Source: Microbulbifer sp. YPW16 (GTDB lineage Bacteria > Pseudomonadota > Gammaproteobacteria > Pseudomonadales > Cellvibrionaceae). From it: a DNA stretch of 64,000 bases. Made by a program: the position numbers and the translations under genes. Shown piece by piece: positions 14,563 through 24,027 of this stretch. Position 1 is the first letter of the stretch. Every line of letters starts with the position of its first letter. Under the pieces are notes generated by a model. It searched no databases. It was not told where the DNA came from and worked only from the letters and a program-made list of their open reading frames with translations. The stretch lies in assembly GCF_021290385.1 (NCBI RefSeq), contig NZ_CP089928.1:4130588-4194587 (forward strand), read 5' to 3'.

Positions 14563-17277
14563 ATGTTCCCAACTAACCCCCGCCGTCGTCGATGGCAGGC
14601 GTGGCTGTCGGCATCCCTGGCGTTCGCCATGCTGTCGGGCCAGCCCGCTATGGCGGACGATGGCATGATTGACGCGGATCCAGCACCGGAGGCAGTACAA
14701 CCGGTCACCAGTGGAGACCGCCTGGTGCGCTTTGTGGAGTTGAACAGCAAGCCGCTGTCCGAAGCGCAGGTGAACCCCAGCCGCGAGGCAGCCTACCTGC
14801 GTAAGCTGGCGGTCGAGCAGGACGAGTTCCGCGCACAGGCCCGCGCCGCAGGCATCGAGTTCACCGAACGCCGGAACTTCGATGTGCTGTTCAACGGCCT
14901 GTCGATCGAGATTGATCCCGAAGACCTGGCCGCGCTGGAGGCACTGGACACTGTCTCTGCCAGTCACCCGATCTATTCGGTGATGGGGGGCCAGTCACCG
15001 GTGCCCGCAGAAGCGCCGGAGGGCACCACCCGAGACAACGTGACCGTTACCAACCTGACCGGTGTGCCCGAGGCCCACTCTGCCGGGATTACCGGTGAGG
15101 GTGTAGTGGTGGGCGTGATCGACAGCGGTATCGACTACAACCACCCGGCATTCGGCGGCCCGGGCTTCCCGAATGACAAGGTGATCGGCGGCTATGACTT
15201 TGCCGACGACGACGCGGATCCCTTTGACGACCGTTACGCCTCCGTTGAGATGCACGGTACCCATGTGGCCGGTATCGTGGCGGGCAAGGACGACATCATG
15301 GTCGGGGTTGCACCGGATGCGAAGCTGCGGGTCTACCGCATTTTCGGTACCGAGAATCCCGGCGCGACAGAGGATGTGTTGCTTGCTGCGATGGAGCAGG
15401 CGGTGGAAGACGGTTGCGACGTGGTGAATATGAGCTGGGGCAGTAACCGCTATGAAGTGCTGCAGAACGGCGTGATCTCCCGGGCCACAGACCGCATGCT
15501 AAGGCGCGGTACCGTACCGGTGGTGGCGATCGGCAATAACCTGGCCGGACCCTTCCTGCCCGGTAGCCCGGCAATTGCCAAGAGCGCGATTGCGGTGGCA
15601 GCGGCCTATAACAGCAAAGCCACCGAAATGGCATTCAAGACCTCCAATGGCGAAATCATGCCTTTCCGTGCCATGTACCTGGGCCAGCCGGTTCCCGGCA
15701 AGGGCACGTTCGAGGTCGTGGATGCAGGCACCGCCAACTGCGCGGCCCTCCCGGAGGATGTCTCCTACGAGGGCAAGATCGTCCTGCTCAAGCGCGGCCA
15801 CTGGAGCTGCCGCCCATATATGGCGGTCAACCTCTACGCCGAGGCGGGTGCGGAAGCGGCCATCTGGTGGCAGGATTCCTGGGACCCGGATCGCTTCGCT
15901 TCGCAATTCAGCAGCACCATTGAGCGACTGGATATCCCCACCGTGGCAGTGCGTACCGGTGATGGTAGCGAGCTGGCCTCCATGAGCCCGGGGGCCAGTG
16001 TCAGCTGGGGTCACTTCTTCGAGGACCCGGCCACATTCCCGGGCAAGACCACCTTCTTCAGTGCCTGGGGCCCGAGCCATGAGCTCGACATGAAGCCGGA
16101 TGTGATGGCCCCGGGTGGGTACATCTTCTCCGCTATCCCCGGCTATGCCGGTTATTACGGGTTGATGGACGGTACCTCCATGGCAGCGCCGCATGTGGCC
16201 GGTATCGCAGCACTGATGCGCTCTGCTAATCCCAGCCTGAAAGCCCATGAGGTCCGCGATATCCTGCTCAGCACTTCAGAGCCGGCCGACTTCACGGTTG
16301 ATCCGGACCTGGGCCTGCACCCGGTGGCACAGCAGGGCGCGGGCATGGTGAATGCCATTGCTGCCCTGGGAGCCCGCACCAAGGCGGAGCCGGCAAAGCT
16401 TTCCCTGGGCGAGTTCGAGGGCAGGCGCCTGTCCCGTGACATAACGGTGGAAAACAAGAGTGATACTGATATCAGCTATCGTGTGTCACATCGCTCTGCA
16501 CTGACCGTTAACCCGCCGATGACATTCCGCTGGGTTCCCAGCACATCGGCGGCTACGGTCGAGTTTTCCAGTGACAGTGTCGTGGTACCCGCCTCTGGTG
16601 AGGCAAAACTTTCGGTGAGCTTCAGCCAGCCGGTTGATGTTGCCGAGGGTAGTATCCTCTCCGGCTGGATCGAGCTCACTCCCGAAAATGGTGGTGGGAT
16701 CCTGCGGGTACCCTACCTGGGCATCAAGGGCGATTTCCAGGCCCTGCCGGCGATCAACCCGACCTTCACTGATATTAACCAGGGGCTCGACAACCCGTCG
16801 CTTCGCCCGGGTAACGTACCCAATTGCGACCTGCCGCCTTACGCACGCCCGCGCTGCTGCAGCGATTCCACACCGGGAGCCTGCGGCTGGTCGATTGGCA
16901 AGAGCACCTCAGTAACCCTGGATTTCAGCAACGACAGTATTTATGACGATGTTGCCTTTACCATGCTGTCGCAGGGCTTCCCGATGCTGCGCAAATACCG
17001 TGCACGGGTGATCGACACAAGCGGTCGCACGGTGGCCTGGGCCAAGGACCGCTATACCGGCCTCCGGCCGGCAGAGCTGTTCGAGCACTGGGTGCGCAAC
17101 AGTGGTACCGGCACCGGCATTGATTTCGCACAGTGGGATGGTGTGCTGGAGGACGGTTCGCCCGCACCTGAGGGTACTTACTACATCCGCCTGGAATTCG
17201 ACAAGCTGGGTGGGGATGGTGTCAGCTATCCGGGCTTCGAGACCTGGACATCACCGCCGATTACCGTAGTGCGCTAG
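14563..17277 (+). CDS. Secreted S8 (subtilisin-like) serine protease with PA and FlgD-like domains
   Basis: 904 residues. A signal peptide (basic RRRRWQ start, hydrophobic core, cleavage near AMA at 29-31) leads to an I9-type propeptide at about 45-130. The S8 catalytic triad is D187 (VIDSGIDYNHP), H231 (HGTHVAG) and S539 (GTSMAAPHVAG), with the oxyanion asparagine in VVAIGNN near residue 326. A PA domain is inserted at about 375-480 (CAALPEDVSYEGKIVLLKRG). After the protease come an Fn3-like domain (about 610-730), a four-cysteine patch (CDLPPYARPRCC...GAC) and a C-terminal FlgD-like Ig module with DGVLEDGSPAPEGTYYIRLE. It resembles large extracellular lactocepin-like proteases that digest environmental protein. 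GGAG precedes the ATG and a strong terminator follows at 17406. Monocistronic. Confidence 0.93.
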   Translation: MFPTNPRRRRWQAWLSASLAFAMLSGQPAMADDGMIDADPAPEAVQPVTSGDRLVRFVELNSKPLSEAQVNPSREAAYLRKLAVEQDEFRAQARAAGIEFTERRNFDVLFNGLSIEIDPEDLAALEALDTVSASHPIYSVMGGQSPVPAEAPEGTTRDNVTVTNLTGVPEAHSAGITGEGVVVGVIDSGIDYNHPAFGGPGFPNDKVIGGYDFADDDADPFDDRYASVEMHGTHVAGIVAGKDDIMVGVAPDAKLRVYRIFGTENPGATEDVLLAAMEQAVEDGCDVVNMSWGSNRYEVLQNGVISRATDRMLRRGTVPVVAIGNNLAGPFLPGSPAIAKSAIAVAAAYNSKATEMAFKTSNGEIMPFRAMYLGQPVPGKGTFEVVDAGTANCAALPEDVSYEGKIVLLKRGHWSCRPYMAVNLYAEAGAEAAIWWQDSWDPDRFASQFSSTIERLDIPTVAVRTGDGSELASMSPGASVSWGHFFEDPATFPGKTTFFSAWGPSHELDMKPDVMAPGGYIFSAIPGYAGYYGLMDGTSMAAPHVAGIAALMRSANPSLKAHEVRDILLSTSEPADFTVDPDLGLHPVAQQGAGMVNAIAALGARTKAEPAKLSLGEFEGRRLSRDITVENKSDTDISYRVSHRSALTVNPPMTFRWVPSTSAATVEFSSDSVVVPASGEAKLSVSFSQPVDVAEGSILSGWIELTPENGGGILRVPYLGIKGDFQALPAINPTFTDINQGLDNPSLRPGNVPNCDLPPYARPRCCSDSTPGACGWSIGKSTSVTLDFSNDSIYDDVAFTMLSQGFPMLRKYRARVIDTSGRTVAWAKDRYTGLRPAELFEHWVRNSGTGTGIDFAQWDGVLEDGSPAPEGTYYIRLEFDKLGGDGVSYPGFETWTSPPITVVR

Positions 17278-17405
17278 GTACCTGGCCCACAGGCCCCGGG
17301 GCCAAATAAAGTGGGGCCGTGCCCGCCTGTTATCGAGTGCGGTTCGGGCTGGCGTAAACCCCCGGTTTTCCCAACGGCCAATGCGGTTATTGGGCGAGCC
17401 CGGTC

Positions 17406-17444
17406 AATGGGCGATTGGCATCACCGGCCATCGCCCATTTTTTT
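17406..17444 (+). terminator. Rho-independent terminator after the S8 protease gene
   Basis: AATGGGCGAT-TGGC pairs with GCC-ATCGCCCATT around a short loop, followed by a run of seven T. It lies 129 bases after the protease stop. The remainder of the 334-base gap (17278-17611) between the protease and the PepSY gene shows nothing else I can name. Confidence 0.85.
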
Positions 17445-17611
17445 GTAATCCACTGGAGTGTCCTGCAGCTGTTATCCAGACCGGAAGCGCCCATACCCCC
17501 TTGCTGAAGGCGGGGAGCAAACCTGCAAGACATGGGAATGCCTGGCCCTGACGGGCTTCCCGGCACGGAATGGCATTGCGCAGCTGTTACTCGCATCACC
17601 CGGGGATACCT

Positions 17612-18796
17612 TTACGGTGTCGATCGCAGCCCGGTCTGTGCTGCCTGCTTCCCTTCCCGGGCAGGCTTTTCCGGGGATCGTGATTTTGCCCGCCTCAGGA
17701 CTCGCTTCTTCCACCAGAGGTAGGCCCCTGTTCCGAACAGCAGGCCCGGGACCAGTCCGGCCAGCAACACCAGCCAGCGGCCGGCCAGGCCGAGGGCATC
17801 GCCATTATGCAGCGGGAACTGCCAGCGCAGGATTTTGTTGCCGAGCGGTATCGTGGTGACATTCTCGACCATCAACACCTCCCCACTGTACTGGTCCACG
17901 CGTGCGAAGCTGGCACCATAGTTTTGCCATACCTCACCGGCAGCGCGGACGGAAACCCCGTAGCTGTCCGTCGCATCCCGTGGCAGGTAAATACGTTTCA
18001 GGACACCGCCGGGAAATTCCTCCTGTGCGATTGCTGCGGCGCGGTCCGGGGAAATCGGCTGGCCGCGGTCTGTGTGTGAGCCGGGCAGGGCAGCCAGGGG
18101 CTCGGTGGGGAACACGGCACTTACCACGGCCCGCACCTGCTGTGGGAACACCAGCGTGACGCCGGAGAAGCTGGTGACCAGCAACAGCGGCAGGAAATAG
18201 ATGCCGAATACCCGGTGCACGTCGAAGTAAAAACGAAAGCGATTGCCGCTGCGGGAGATGCTGAACGCCTTTCCCCAGCGCCGGCCGCCGGTGCGGCTCT
18301 TTTTCGGCCACCAGAGCACGGCACCAGTGATACAGAACACCATCAGTAACAGCCCCATCAACCCGACCACGGTCTTGCCTTGCTTGCCGGACAGCAGGGT
18401 GTAGTGCAGCCGATAGAGCCAGGTCATGGTGTAACCGGGGGTGCCCCAGCCCCGCACGGCAAGCACCTCGGCATCGAAGGGGGATACGCTGACCTCGATG
18501 GGCCCCGGCGCGCCCTCTGCACCCGGGAAGCGCACGACATAGGGACTGCCGGATTGTCGCGGGGTCATCAGGCGCTTGGGGGCGGGATTACCGGGCACAG
18601 CGGCGCGGGCCGCGGCGAGAATATCCGCGTAGCTGGCCGGCGCCTCACTGGGCCTGAATGTGACGGTGTGTGGCGCCAGCTGTTCATCGAGCGCATGGTC
18701 GAACACCAGCAGGCTGCCGGTGAGGCCGATCAGTGACAGCAGCAGGCCCAGGACCAGGCCGGCGTACTTGTGCAGGGTGAACAGGGCTTTGCGCAT
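17612..18796 (-). CDS. PepSY-associated inner-membrane protein (iron-regulated, siderophore-linked)
   Basis: 394 residues with the typical PepSY_TM layout: an N-terminal helix (KYAGLVLGLLLSLIGLTGSL), a first periplasmic PepSY domain, two central helices near residues 145-165 and 200-225 (FYFDVHRVFGIYFLPLLLVT, carrying the conserved His), a second PepSY domain and a C-terminal helix (WLVLLAGLVPGLLFGTGAYLW) with a basic tail. Members are encoded beside TonB siderophore receptors and have been implicated in reducing ferric siderophores in the periplasm or inner membrane. Here it follows the receptor gene by 62 bases on the same strand and presumably shares the Fur-type promoter at 21053-21082. 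Confidence 0.88.
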   Translation of the reverse strand: MRKALFTLHKYAGLVLGLLLSLIGLTGSLLVFDHALDEQLAPHTVTFRPSEAPASYADILAAARAAVPGNPAPKRLMTPRQSGSPYVVRFPGAEGAPGPIEVSVSPFDAEVLAVRGWGTPGYTMTWLYRLHYTLLSGKQGKTVVGLMGLLLMVFCITGAVLWWPKKSRTGGRRWGKAFSISRSGNRFRFYFDVHRVFGIYFLPLLLVTSFSGVTLVFPQQVRAVVSAVFPTEPLAALPGSHTDRGQPISPDRAAAIAQEEFPGGVLKRIYLPRDATDSYGVSVRAAGEVWQNYGASFARVDQYSGEVLMVENVTTIPLGNKILRWQFPLHNGDALGLAGRWLVLLAGLVPGLLFGTGAYLWWKKRVLRRAKSRSPEKPAREGKQAAQTGLRSTP

Positions 18797-18858
18797 GGTG
18801 AACTCGGTTGTCCCGCCGCGCCGGTCCTGGCCGGCGCGGCGGGTTTACGGGAGTTGGA

Positions 18859-20958
18859 TCAGAATACCCGGGAGTAAGACAGGGTTACGCTGCGCCCCAT
18901 GCCCTTGAAGTTGCGGATATCGTTGCCCGCGGTCTGGGAGTAGTAGGTAAAGTAGTCTTCGTTGGTCAGGTTCTGGATCCCCAGTGCGAATTCGCCGGAG
19001 AGCGCCTGCAGCTGCGCACTGGCATCGATGGTTGCGTAGCCGTCAAACTCGGTGGTGACGTCGCCGTCGGCGTTCTCAAAATCCCGGTCCATCAGCCAGT
19101 TGGCCTGCAGGCGGGTAGAGAGGTTGTCGGTCCAGTTCCGGGCCCAGCTCAGGTTGATGCGGTTGGGCGCGATGTTGCGGCCGTCCAGGTCGGTATCCAC
19201 ACTGCCGTCCTGGTCCGAATCGTAGCGGCCCTCGGTGTAGGCATAGCGCAGCTCCAGGGTATCGCTGCCGCTCACGAACCACTGGCCGCGGGCTTCCACG
19301 CCGTCGATCTCGGTCTGCTCGCGCTTGACGCTGTATACGCCGTCCGCGCCCAGGGCCAGGCGCTGGCCGATATCGGAGTCCGACGTATAGTAGGCCAGCT
19401 GGGCGGCGAAGCGCTCGCTGCTGAAGTCCAGGCCCAGCTCGCGGTTCTGGGTCAGGATCGGCTGCAGGTCGAGGAAGCTCTCGACGCTCTGGTCCGGCTG
19501 GTTGATGCCGCGCAGCACCCGGCCCACGTCGGGCATGGAGAAGCCCTCGGAATAATTCGCGTACGCGCGCAGGGCGTCGTTGATCTCGAAAGTGGCGCCG
19601 ATGTTACCCAGCGTCTCGCTGAACTCCGGCGAGCCGCCCTCTACCTGCTGGCTGCCGTAGGAGAAGAGGGTGGTGAAGTCTTCGACCTCCAATTTGGAGC
19701 GCTCGTGGCGGATGCCCGCGGTAACGGTCAGCCGCTCGATGCCAGTGAATTCGCCCTGAACGTAGGGGGCGATATTGCGGTACTGGGTCGGCGGTACCCA
19801 GGCACGGCCGGTCTGCACCAGCTGCTGCCAGGTCTCGTCTTCAAACATGTCCACGCCGTAGGCGAGGCTCACCGGTGCGCCGGCCACCCGGTCTTTCAGC
19901 AGGGTCAGCTTGAGGCCCCGCTTCTCGGAGTTGTTCTGCGACTGGTCGAAAACCTCATCACCGTAAGCCGGATCCTGGAAGGTACCGAAGGTGCCGCCGC
20001 CGTAGGTGCCGGCAAAGTCCTGGGAGAATACCTGGGCACGCAGCCTGTGGCCGAAGATCTCCTCGTTGCTGTACTGCAGGTTGACGGTGGTGACGTCGTT
20101 GGAAGGCGCGTCGCCCGGCACCTGGCCCTCGACTGCGGTAGTGGGAATGCCGGCACTGATGTCGCCATCGACGCTGACCCAGTTGTTGTCACCCTCGATC
20201 TTGTAGTGGTTGGCGGTCAGCTGCAGGCGCTGGTCGTCCCAGCTGTAACCGGTCTTGATAAAGGCATTGATGGACTGGCTGTCCATGGTGTCGCCCTGGG
20301 TGTTGTCAAAGCCGACGATATCGCCATTGGCGTCGTAGCTGATGCCGGTGTCGCGGTAGCTGAGGCTGGCCAGCAGGTCCACGTCATCCACCTTGCCCGA
20401 CAGGCTGTAGTTGCCGCCGTAGCCTGCGGTCTCGCCCAGGTCTTCCGGCTGCAGGGTGGATTCCACGCGCAGGCTTTGCTGGAACTCGTCGCTGGGAGTG
20501 CGGGTGACCAGGTTGATGATGCCACCGGATGCGCCCATGCCATGGATGGCATTGGCGCCGTGGATGACTTCCACGCGCTCCAGCATCAGCGGGTCGATGG
20601 TGTGTCCATCGCGCCCGCCGTTGCGCAGCGGGTTGGACTGGGGCACGCCATCGATCAGGTACAGCGGCTTGCGCCCGCGCAGGCTCTCACCGGAGCTGGT
20701 CATTTTCTGCCGGCTGGGGGAAAAGCTCGGGATCAGGTTGCCCAGCACGGTGGACAGGTCACTGGTGGCAGCCAGCTCGCGGGTCAGTTCGGCCTCGTCG
20801 ATCAGGGTGACGGTATTGGGGATACTGCTCAGCGGTTTCTCGGTACGGCTGGCGGTAACCACTACTTCCTCATCGATTCGGGCGCCGTCTCCAGCGGCAT
20901 AGGTGGCAGAGCTGGCAGCGGCAATGGCCAGGGCGAGCGTGGTATTCAGGTGGCGCAT
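18859..20958 (-). CDS. TonB-dependent siderophore (ferric-compound) receptor
   Basis: 699 residues from the ATG at 20958, which has AAGGAA 6 bases upstream; longer in-frame starts lack a signal sequence. A signal peptide ends near ATYAAGDG, followed by a TonB-box-like EEVVVTASRTEKP segment, the plug domain (KPLYLIDGVPQSNPL, then ERVEVIHGANAIHGMGASGG) and a beta-barrel ending in aromatic phenylalanine (SYSRVF), which is needed for outer-membrane insertion. The plug lettering GANAIHGMGASGGIINLVTR is that of ferric-siderophore or catecholate receptors. Promoter and Fur box sit 95-125 bases upstream. The downstream PepSY protein supports an iron-siderophore role. Which siderophore cannot be told from sequence. 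Confidence 0.9.
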   Translation of the reverse strand: MRHLNTTLALAIAAASSATYAAGDGARIDEEVVVTASRTEKPLSSIPNTVTLIDEAELTRELAATSDLSTVLGNLIPSFSPSRQKMTSSGESLRGRKPLYLIDGVPQSNPLRNGGRDGHTIDPLMLERVEVIHGANAIHGMGASGGIINLVTRTPSDEFQQSLRVESTLQPEDLGETAGYGGNYSLSGKVDDVDLLASLSYRDTGISYDANGDIVGFDNTQGDTMDSQSINAFIKTGYSWDDQRLQLTANHYKIEGDNNWVSVDGDISAGIPTTAVEGQVPGDAPSNDVTTVNLQYSNEEIFGHRLRAQVFSQDFAGTYGGGTFGTFQDPAYGDEVFDQSQNNSEKRGLKLTLLKDRVAGAPVSLAYGVDMFEDETWQQLVQTGRAWVPPTQYRNIAPYVQGEFTGIERLTVTAGIRHERSKLEVEDFTTLFSYGSQQVEGGSPEFSETLGNIGATFEINDALRAYANYSEGFSMPDVGRVLRGINQPDQSVESFLDLQPILTQNRELGLDFSSERFAAQLAYYTSDSDIGQRLALGADGVYSVKREQTEIDGVEARGQWFVSGSDTLELRYAYTEGRYDSDQDGSVDTDLDGRNIAPNRINLSWARNWTDNLSTRLQANWLMDRDFENADGDVTTEFDGYATIDASAQLQALSGEFALGIQNLTNEDYFTYYSQTAGNDIRNFKGMGRSVTLSYSRVF

Positions 20959-21052
20959 TTTCGGTTCCTTGATGCGTCGAAAGGTCGGGGATTTACGCGT
21001 TGTGGAATGGCCGGTGCAATAAAAGTGGCCGTTCTGTTGTACTGTGGCAGCA

Positions 21053-21082
21053 ATAGTAAAGAAAGTGAGAATCAATATCAAT
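21053..21082 (-). promoter_or_regulatory. Sigma-70 promoter overlapped by a Fur box, upstream of the TonB receptor
   Basis: Reading the minus strand, TTGATA (21081-21076) and TACTAT (21058-21053) are separated by exactly 17 bases. Between and over the -35 lies GATATTGATTCTCA (21079-21066), matching 12 of 14 positions of GATAATGATTATCA, the core of a Fur box. A Fur repressor bound there would block polymerase when iron is plentiful. The remaining sequence between the receptor start and the kynurenine operon's end (20959-21355) holds no gene. Confidence 0.6.
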
Positions 21083-21355
21083 AAGGTCTGGTGTGGGCAG
21101 GGCCCGGAGGAGCCAGCCGGTGTGAGGTCGGGGAGTGGGGGTGAGGACCATTCGCTGGATGGGGCGCACCCGGCCCTTTGCTGGTCATCTTGCGGTGGAG
21201 AGATCAGGCAGTGGCGGGTTTCGGTCTCCGGGTTGGGAGGAGGCCGTGAGACTGGAAACGGCACCGCAGGCAGGCCGGTGCTTCCAGCCGGTCGGCTGGT
21301 GTCTTTAGTATCGATGCTCAGGCTATTGCGGCAGGGCTATAGCCAGCCGTGCGAT

Positions 21356-22735
21356 TCAGGCCGTTGCAGTGGTTGAACCGAAGTGCTTTTTTACCAGTGC
21401 TGCCGCCTCCGACCAGTCCACCTCGTCAAGGGATTCTATGCCAGAGGCCAGGGTGTCCAGGATCTGCTGGTTGATTACCCCGCGGCGCTGGGCCTCGGCG
21501 TAGGGAATGCGCTGGAACATGACCATGCCATAGCGCGGGGTAAACTGTTCCGGCCAGCGCTTCTGCAGTTCGAAGCCAATCGCCTTCTTGAGCAGGAACT
21601 GCGGGTCGTTTACTGAATCCCGCATCTCCACGTAATTTTCCAGCGCCATGTCTGCAATGGCCGCGCCATTGGGTGCGCGCAGGCGGTCATATTCACTGAA
21701 CACCTGCTTCCAGTCGGCGTAATGTTGCTCTATACACTGGTCCAGTACCACGCAATCCTCAAAGCCACAGTTCATGCCCTGGCCATGGAAGGGGACGATC
21801 GCATGGGCGGCATCGCCGATAAGGATCGCCTTGTCGCCAATATGCCAGGGTTTGCAGCGCACGGTCCCCAGCTTCCCGGTGGGATTGGCAAAGAAGTCAT
21901 CCACCAGTCCAGGCATCAGCGCATCCACATCCGGGAAGTACTCTTCAAAGAACTGGAACACGTCCTCCTGCGTCTGCAGGGCCGCAAAGCTGGCTTCGCC
22001 TTTATTGGGCAGGAACAGGGTCACCGTGAAGCTGCCATCCATATTCGGCAGTGCGATCAGCATAAAGCCGCCGCGGGGCCAGATATGCAACGCGTGCTTT
22101 TCAATCTGGAAGCCACCATCGGCTCCGGCGGGGATCTCCAGTTCCTTGTAGCTGTGGTCCAGGGGCTCCAGGCTGTCGCTGCCATCCTGGGCAGCCACCA
22201 GCGCCTGCCGGACTTTTGAGCCAGCACCATCCGCCCCGATCAGCCTCGAGAAGGTTACTTCGACAGGAGAGCCGCTTTCATCGTCAATAAACACAGCGCA
22301 GTTGTTGTCGAAGTCAACGGAATCCAGCCTGTGTGAGAAGTGGATCCTGACATGCCCGGTGTCCTCCGCTGCGTCCAGTAGCAGGTGGTTCAGGTCCCCC
22401 CGGGAAATCGAGTAGATGACTTCTTCCTCGGTCTGCCCGTAAGGCTGGAAGTTCTGCTCGCCCCTGGGGTCATGGATCATACGGCCGCGCATCGGGATCA
22501 TCATTTGCCGGACCCTGTCCATCAGCCCGAGTTGCTCCAGCGGGTAGATACCGCGATTGGCAAGTGCCAGGTTGATGGAACGGCCGGCAGAGATGTCGTG
22601 CCGGCGCAGGTCCACACGGCTTTCATAGACTTCCACATCAAAGCCCCGGCGGCCCAGGAAGCAGGCGGCCATGGCACCCACCAGGCCGGCGCCAGCGATG
22701 ACGATTTTTTCTTTGCTGGTTTCGCGCATTGCCAT
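21356..22735 (-). CDS. kmo: Kynurenine 3-monooxygenase
   Basis: 459 residues. FAD-dependent hydroxylation of L-kynurenine to 3-hydroxykynurenine with NADPH and oxygen. An N-terminal dinucleotide-binding motif GAGLVGAMAACFLGRRG is followed by the kynurenine-monooxygenase signature HDISAGRSINLALANRG, the DG motif (RLIGADGAGSKVRQ) and the second FAD motif GDAAHAIVPFHGQGMNCGFEDC, which is nearly identical across bacterial and eukaryotic KMO. The bacterial C-terminus lacks the eukaryotic membrane anchor. The ATG at 22735 shares a base with the kynureninase stop (TGATG); a GTG one codon upstream is an alternative. Last gene of the operon. Confidence 0.95.
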   Translation of the reverse strand: MAMRETSKEKIVIAGAGLVGAMAACFLGRRGFDVEVYESRVDLRRHDISAGRSINLALANRGIYPLEQLGLMDRVRQMMIPMRGRMIHDPRGEQNFQPYGQTEEEVIYSISRGDLNHLLLDAAEDTGHVRIHFSHRLDSVDFDNNCAVFIDDESGSPVEVTFSRLIGADGAGSKVRQALVAAQDGSDSLEPLDHSYKELEIPAGADGGFQIEKHALHIWPRGGFMLIALPNMDGSFTVTLFLPNKGEASFAALQTQEDVFQFFEEYFPDVDALMPGLVDDFFANPTGKLGTVRCKPWHIGDKAILIGDAAHAIVPFHGQGMNCGFEDCVVLDQCIEQHYADWKQVFSEYDRLRAPNGAAIADMALENYVEMRDSVNDPQFLLKKAIGFELQKRWPEQFTPRYGMVMFQRIPYAEAQRRGVINQQILDTLASGIESLDEVDWSEAAALVKKHFGSTTATA

Positions 22736-24015
22736 CACTCGTTACAGGCGGATTTCAGGATTTGTACAAAGCGGTAAATGTCCGTAAAGCTGTTGTACAG
22801 CGGGACCGGGGCGATACGGATTACATTCGGCTCCCGCCAGTCTGCGGTAATGCCCGCCGCTTCCAGCCGCCCGAACAGTTCGCGGCCAGTCAGGTGTTTC
22901 GCGTCGCAACACAGCGACAGCTGGCAACCGCGTTCGTCCGGGCTTTCCGGCGTGATAACGCGGATAAACTCTGACACTTCGGCATCCAGGAGGTAGCGCA
23001 GGTAGCCGGTCAATTTCTCTGATTTCTTGCGCAGGGGCTGGATGCCACCGGCCTGCCGGAAAACATCGAAAGAGGCGCGGATCGCCGCAAGGGAGAGGAT
23101 AGGGGGATTGGAAAGCTGCCAGCCCTCGGCGGTTGGCATCGGGACAAAACGGTTTTCCATCCTGAAGCGCGTATCCTTGTCATGGCCCCACCAGCCGGCA
23201 AAACGGTCCAGGCTGGTGTCGCGCGCGTGGTGGCGGTGTACGAAGCAGCCGGCCACCGATCCGGGCCCCGAGTTCAGGTACTTGTAGGTACACCAGCAGG
23301 CGAAGTCCACATTCCATTCATGCAACTGGAGCGGGATATTGCCTACCGCGTGGGCCAGGTCAAAACCCACTTTGATACCCCGCGCCTGTGCCGCACGGGT
23401 AATGCCCGCTAAGTCCAGTACCTGCCCGGTGTAGTACTGCACCCCCGGCAGCAGCATCAGTGCGATGGTGTCTCCCTGCTCCGCGATCAGTGCCTCGATA
23501 TCCTCCTGGCGGAGCAGGTCCTCGTTCTCCCGGGGCCTGAGCAGCACCAGGCCGTCCCTGGGATCTATACCGTGATGGCGCAGCTGGCTCTCTACCGCGT
23601 AGTGATCCGAGGGAAACGCGTGATCCTCGATCACGATCTTGTAACGCGTCTCACTCGGTCGGTAAAAAGTCACCATCATCAGGTGCAGGTTTACCGTGAG
23701 GGAGTTCATCATTACCACTTCGTCGGTGTTTGCACCGACGAGGTCCGCGGCGGTTTCTGTCAGGAACTCGTGGTAGGGCATCCAGGGGTGTTCGCAGTCA
23801 AAGTGTCCCTTGACGCCGAGGCTAGCCCACTTGTCCAGTTCCCGAACGACATAGTCGCGAGCCAGCTTTGGCTGCAGGCCAAGGGAGTTGCCACACAGGT
23901 AGATTTCCTCGGTGCCATCGCCGGTACGCGGAATCGAAAACTGTTCGCGGAACTTTGCCAGTGGATCGTCGCTGTCCAGTTGGTGGGCGAACTCCAGACC
24001 CGATTCATAATGCAT
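22735..24015 (-). CDS. kynU: Kynureninase
   Basis: 426 residues, normal length. PLP enzyme that cleaves (3-hydroxy)kynurenine to (3-hydroxy)anthranilate and alanine. The PLP lysine is K245 in TYKYLNSGPG, preceded by the FDLAHAVGNIPL block with the aspartate that holds the PLP nitrogen. The N-terminal IYLCGNSLGLQP motif is the family signature. AACGAGGAATACCC precedes the ATG. Together with the monooxygenase downstream and the dioxygenase upstream it places the operon on the 3-hydroxyanthranilate branch rather than the anthranilate branch. Confidence 0.95.
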   Translation of the reverse strand: MHYESGLEFAHQLDSDDPLAKFREQFSIPRTGDGTEEIYLCGNSLGLQPKLARDYVVRELDKWASLGVKGHFDCEHPWMPYHEFLTETAADLVGANTDEVVMMNSLTVNLHLMMVTFYRPSETRYKIVIEDHAFPSDHYAVESQLRHHGIDPRDGLVLLRPRENEDLLRQEDIEALIAEQGDTIALMLLPGVQYYTGQVLDLAGITRAAQARGIKVGFDLAHAVGNIPLQLHEWNVDFACWCTYKYLNSGPGSVAGCFVHRHHARDTSLDRFAGWWGHDKDTRFRMENRFVPMPTAEGWQLSNPPILSLAAIRASFDVFRQAGGIQPLRKKSEKLTGYLRYLLDAEVSEFIRVITPESPDERGCQLSLCCDAKHLTGRELFGRLEAAGITADWREPNVIRIAPVPLYNSFTDIYRFVQILKSACNE

Positions 24016-24027
24016 GGGTATTCCTCG

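Noticed and set aside
18808..21084. A 758-codon open frame on the plus strand opposite the TonB receptor.
   Set aside because: It mirrors the receptor gene, a common effect of GC-rich codon bias; it has no ribosome binding site or known domain, and the minus-strand protein is a clear receptor.
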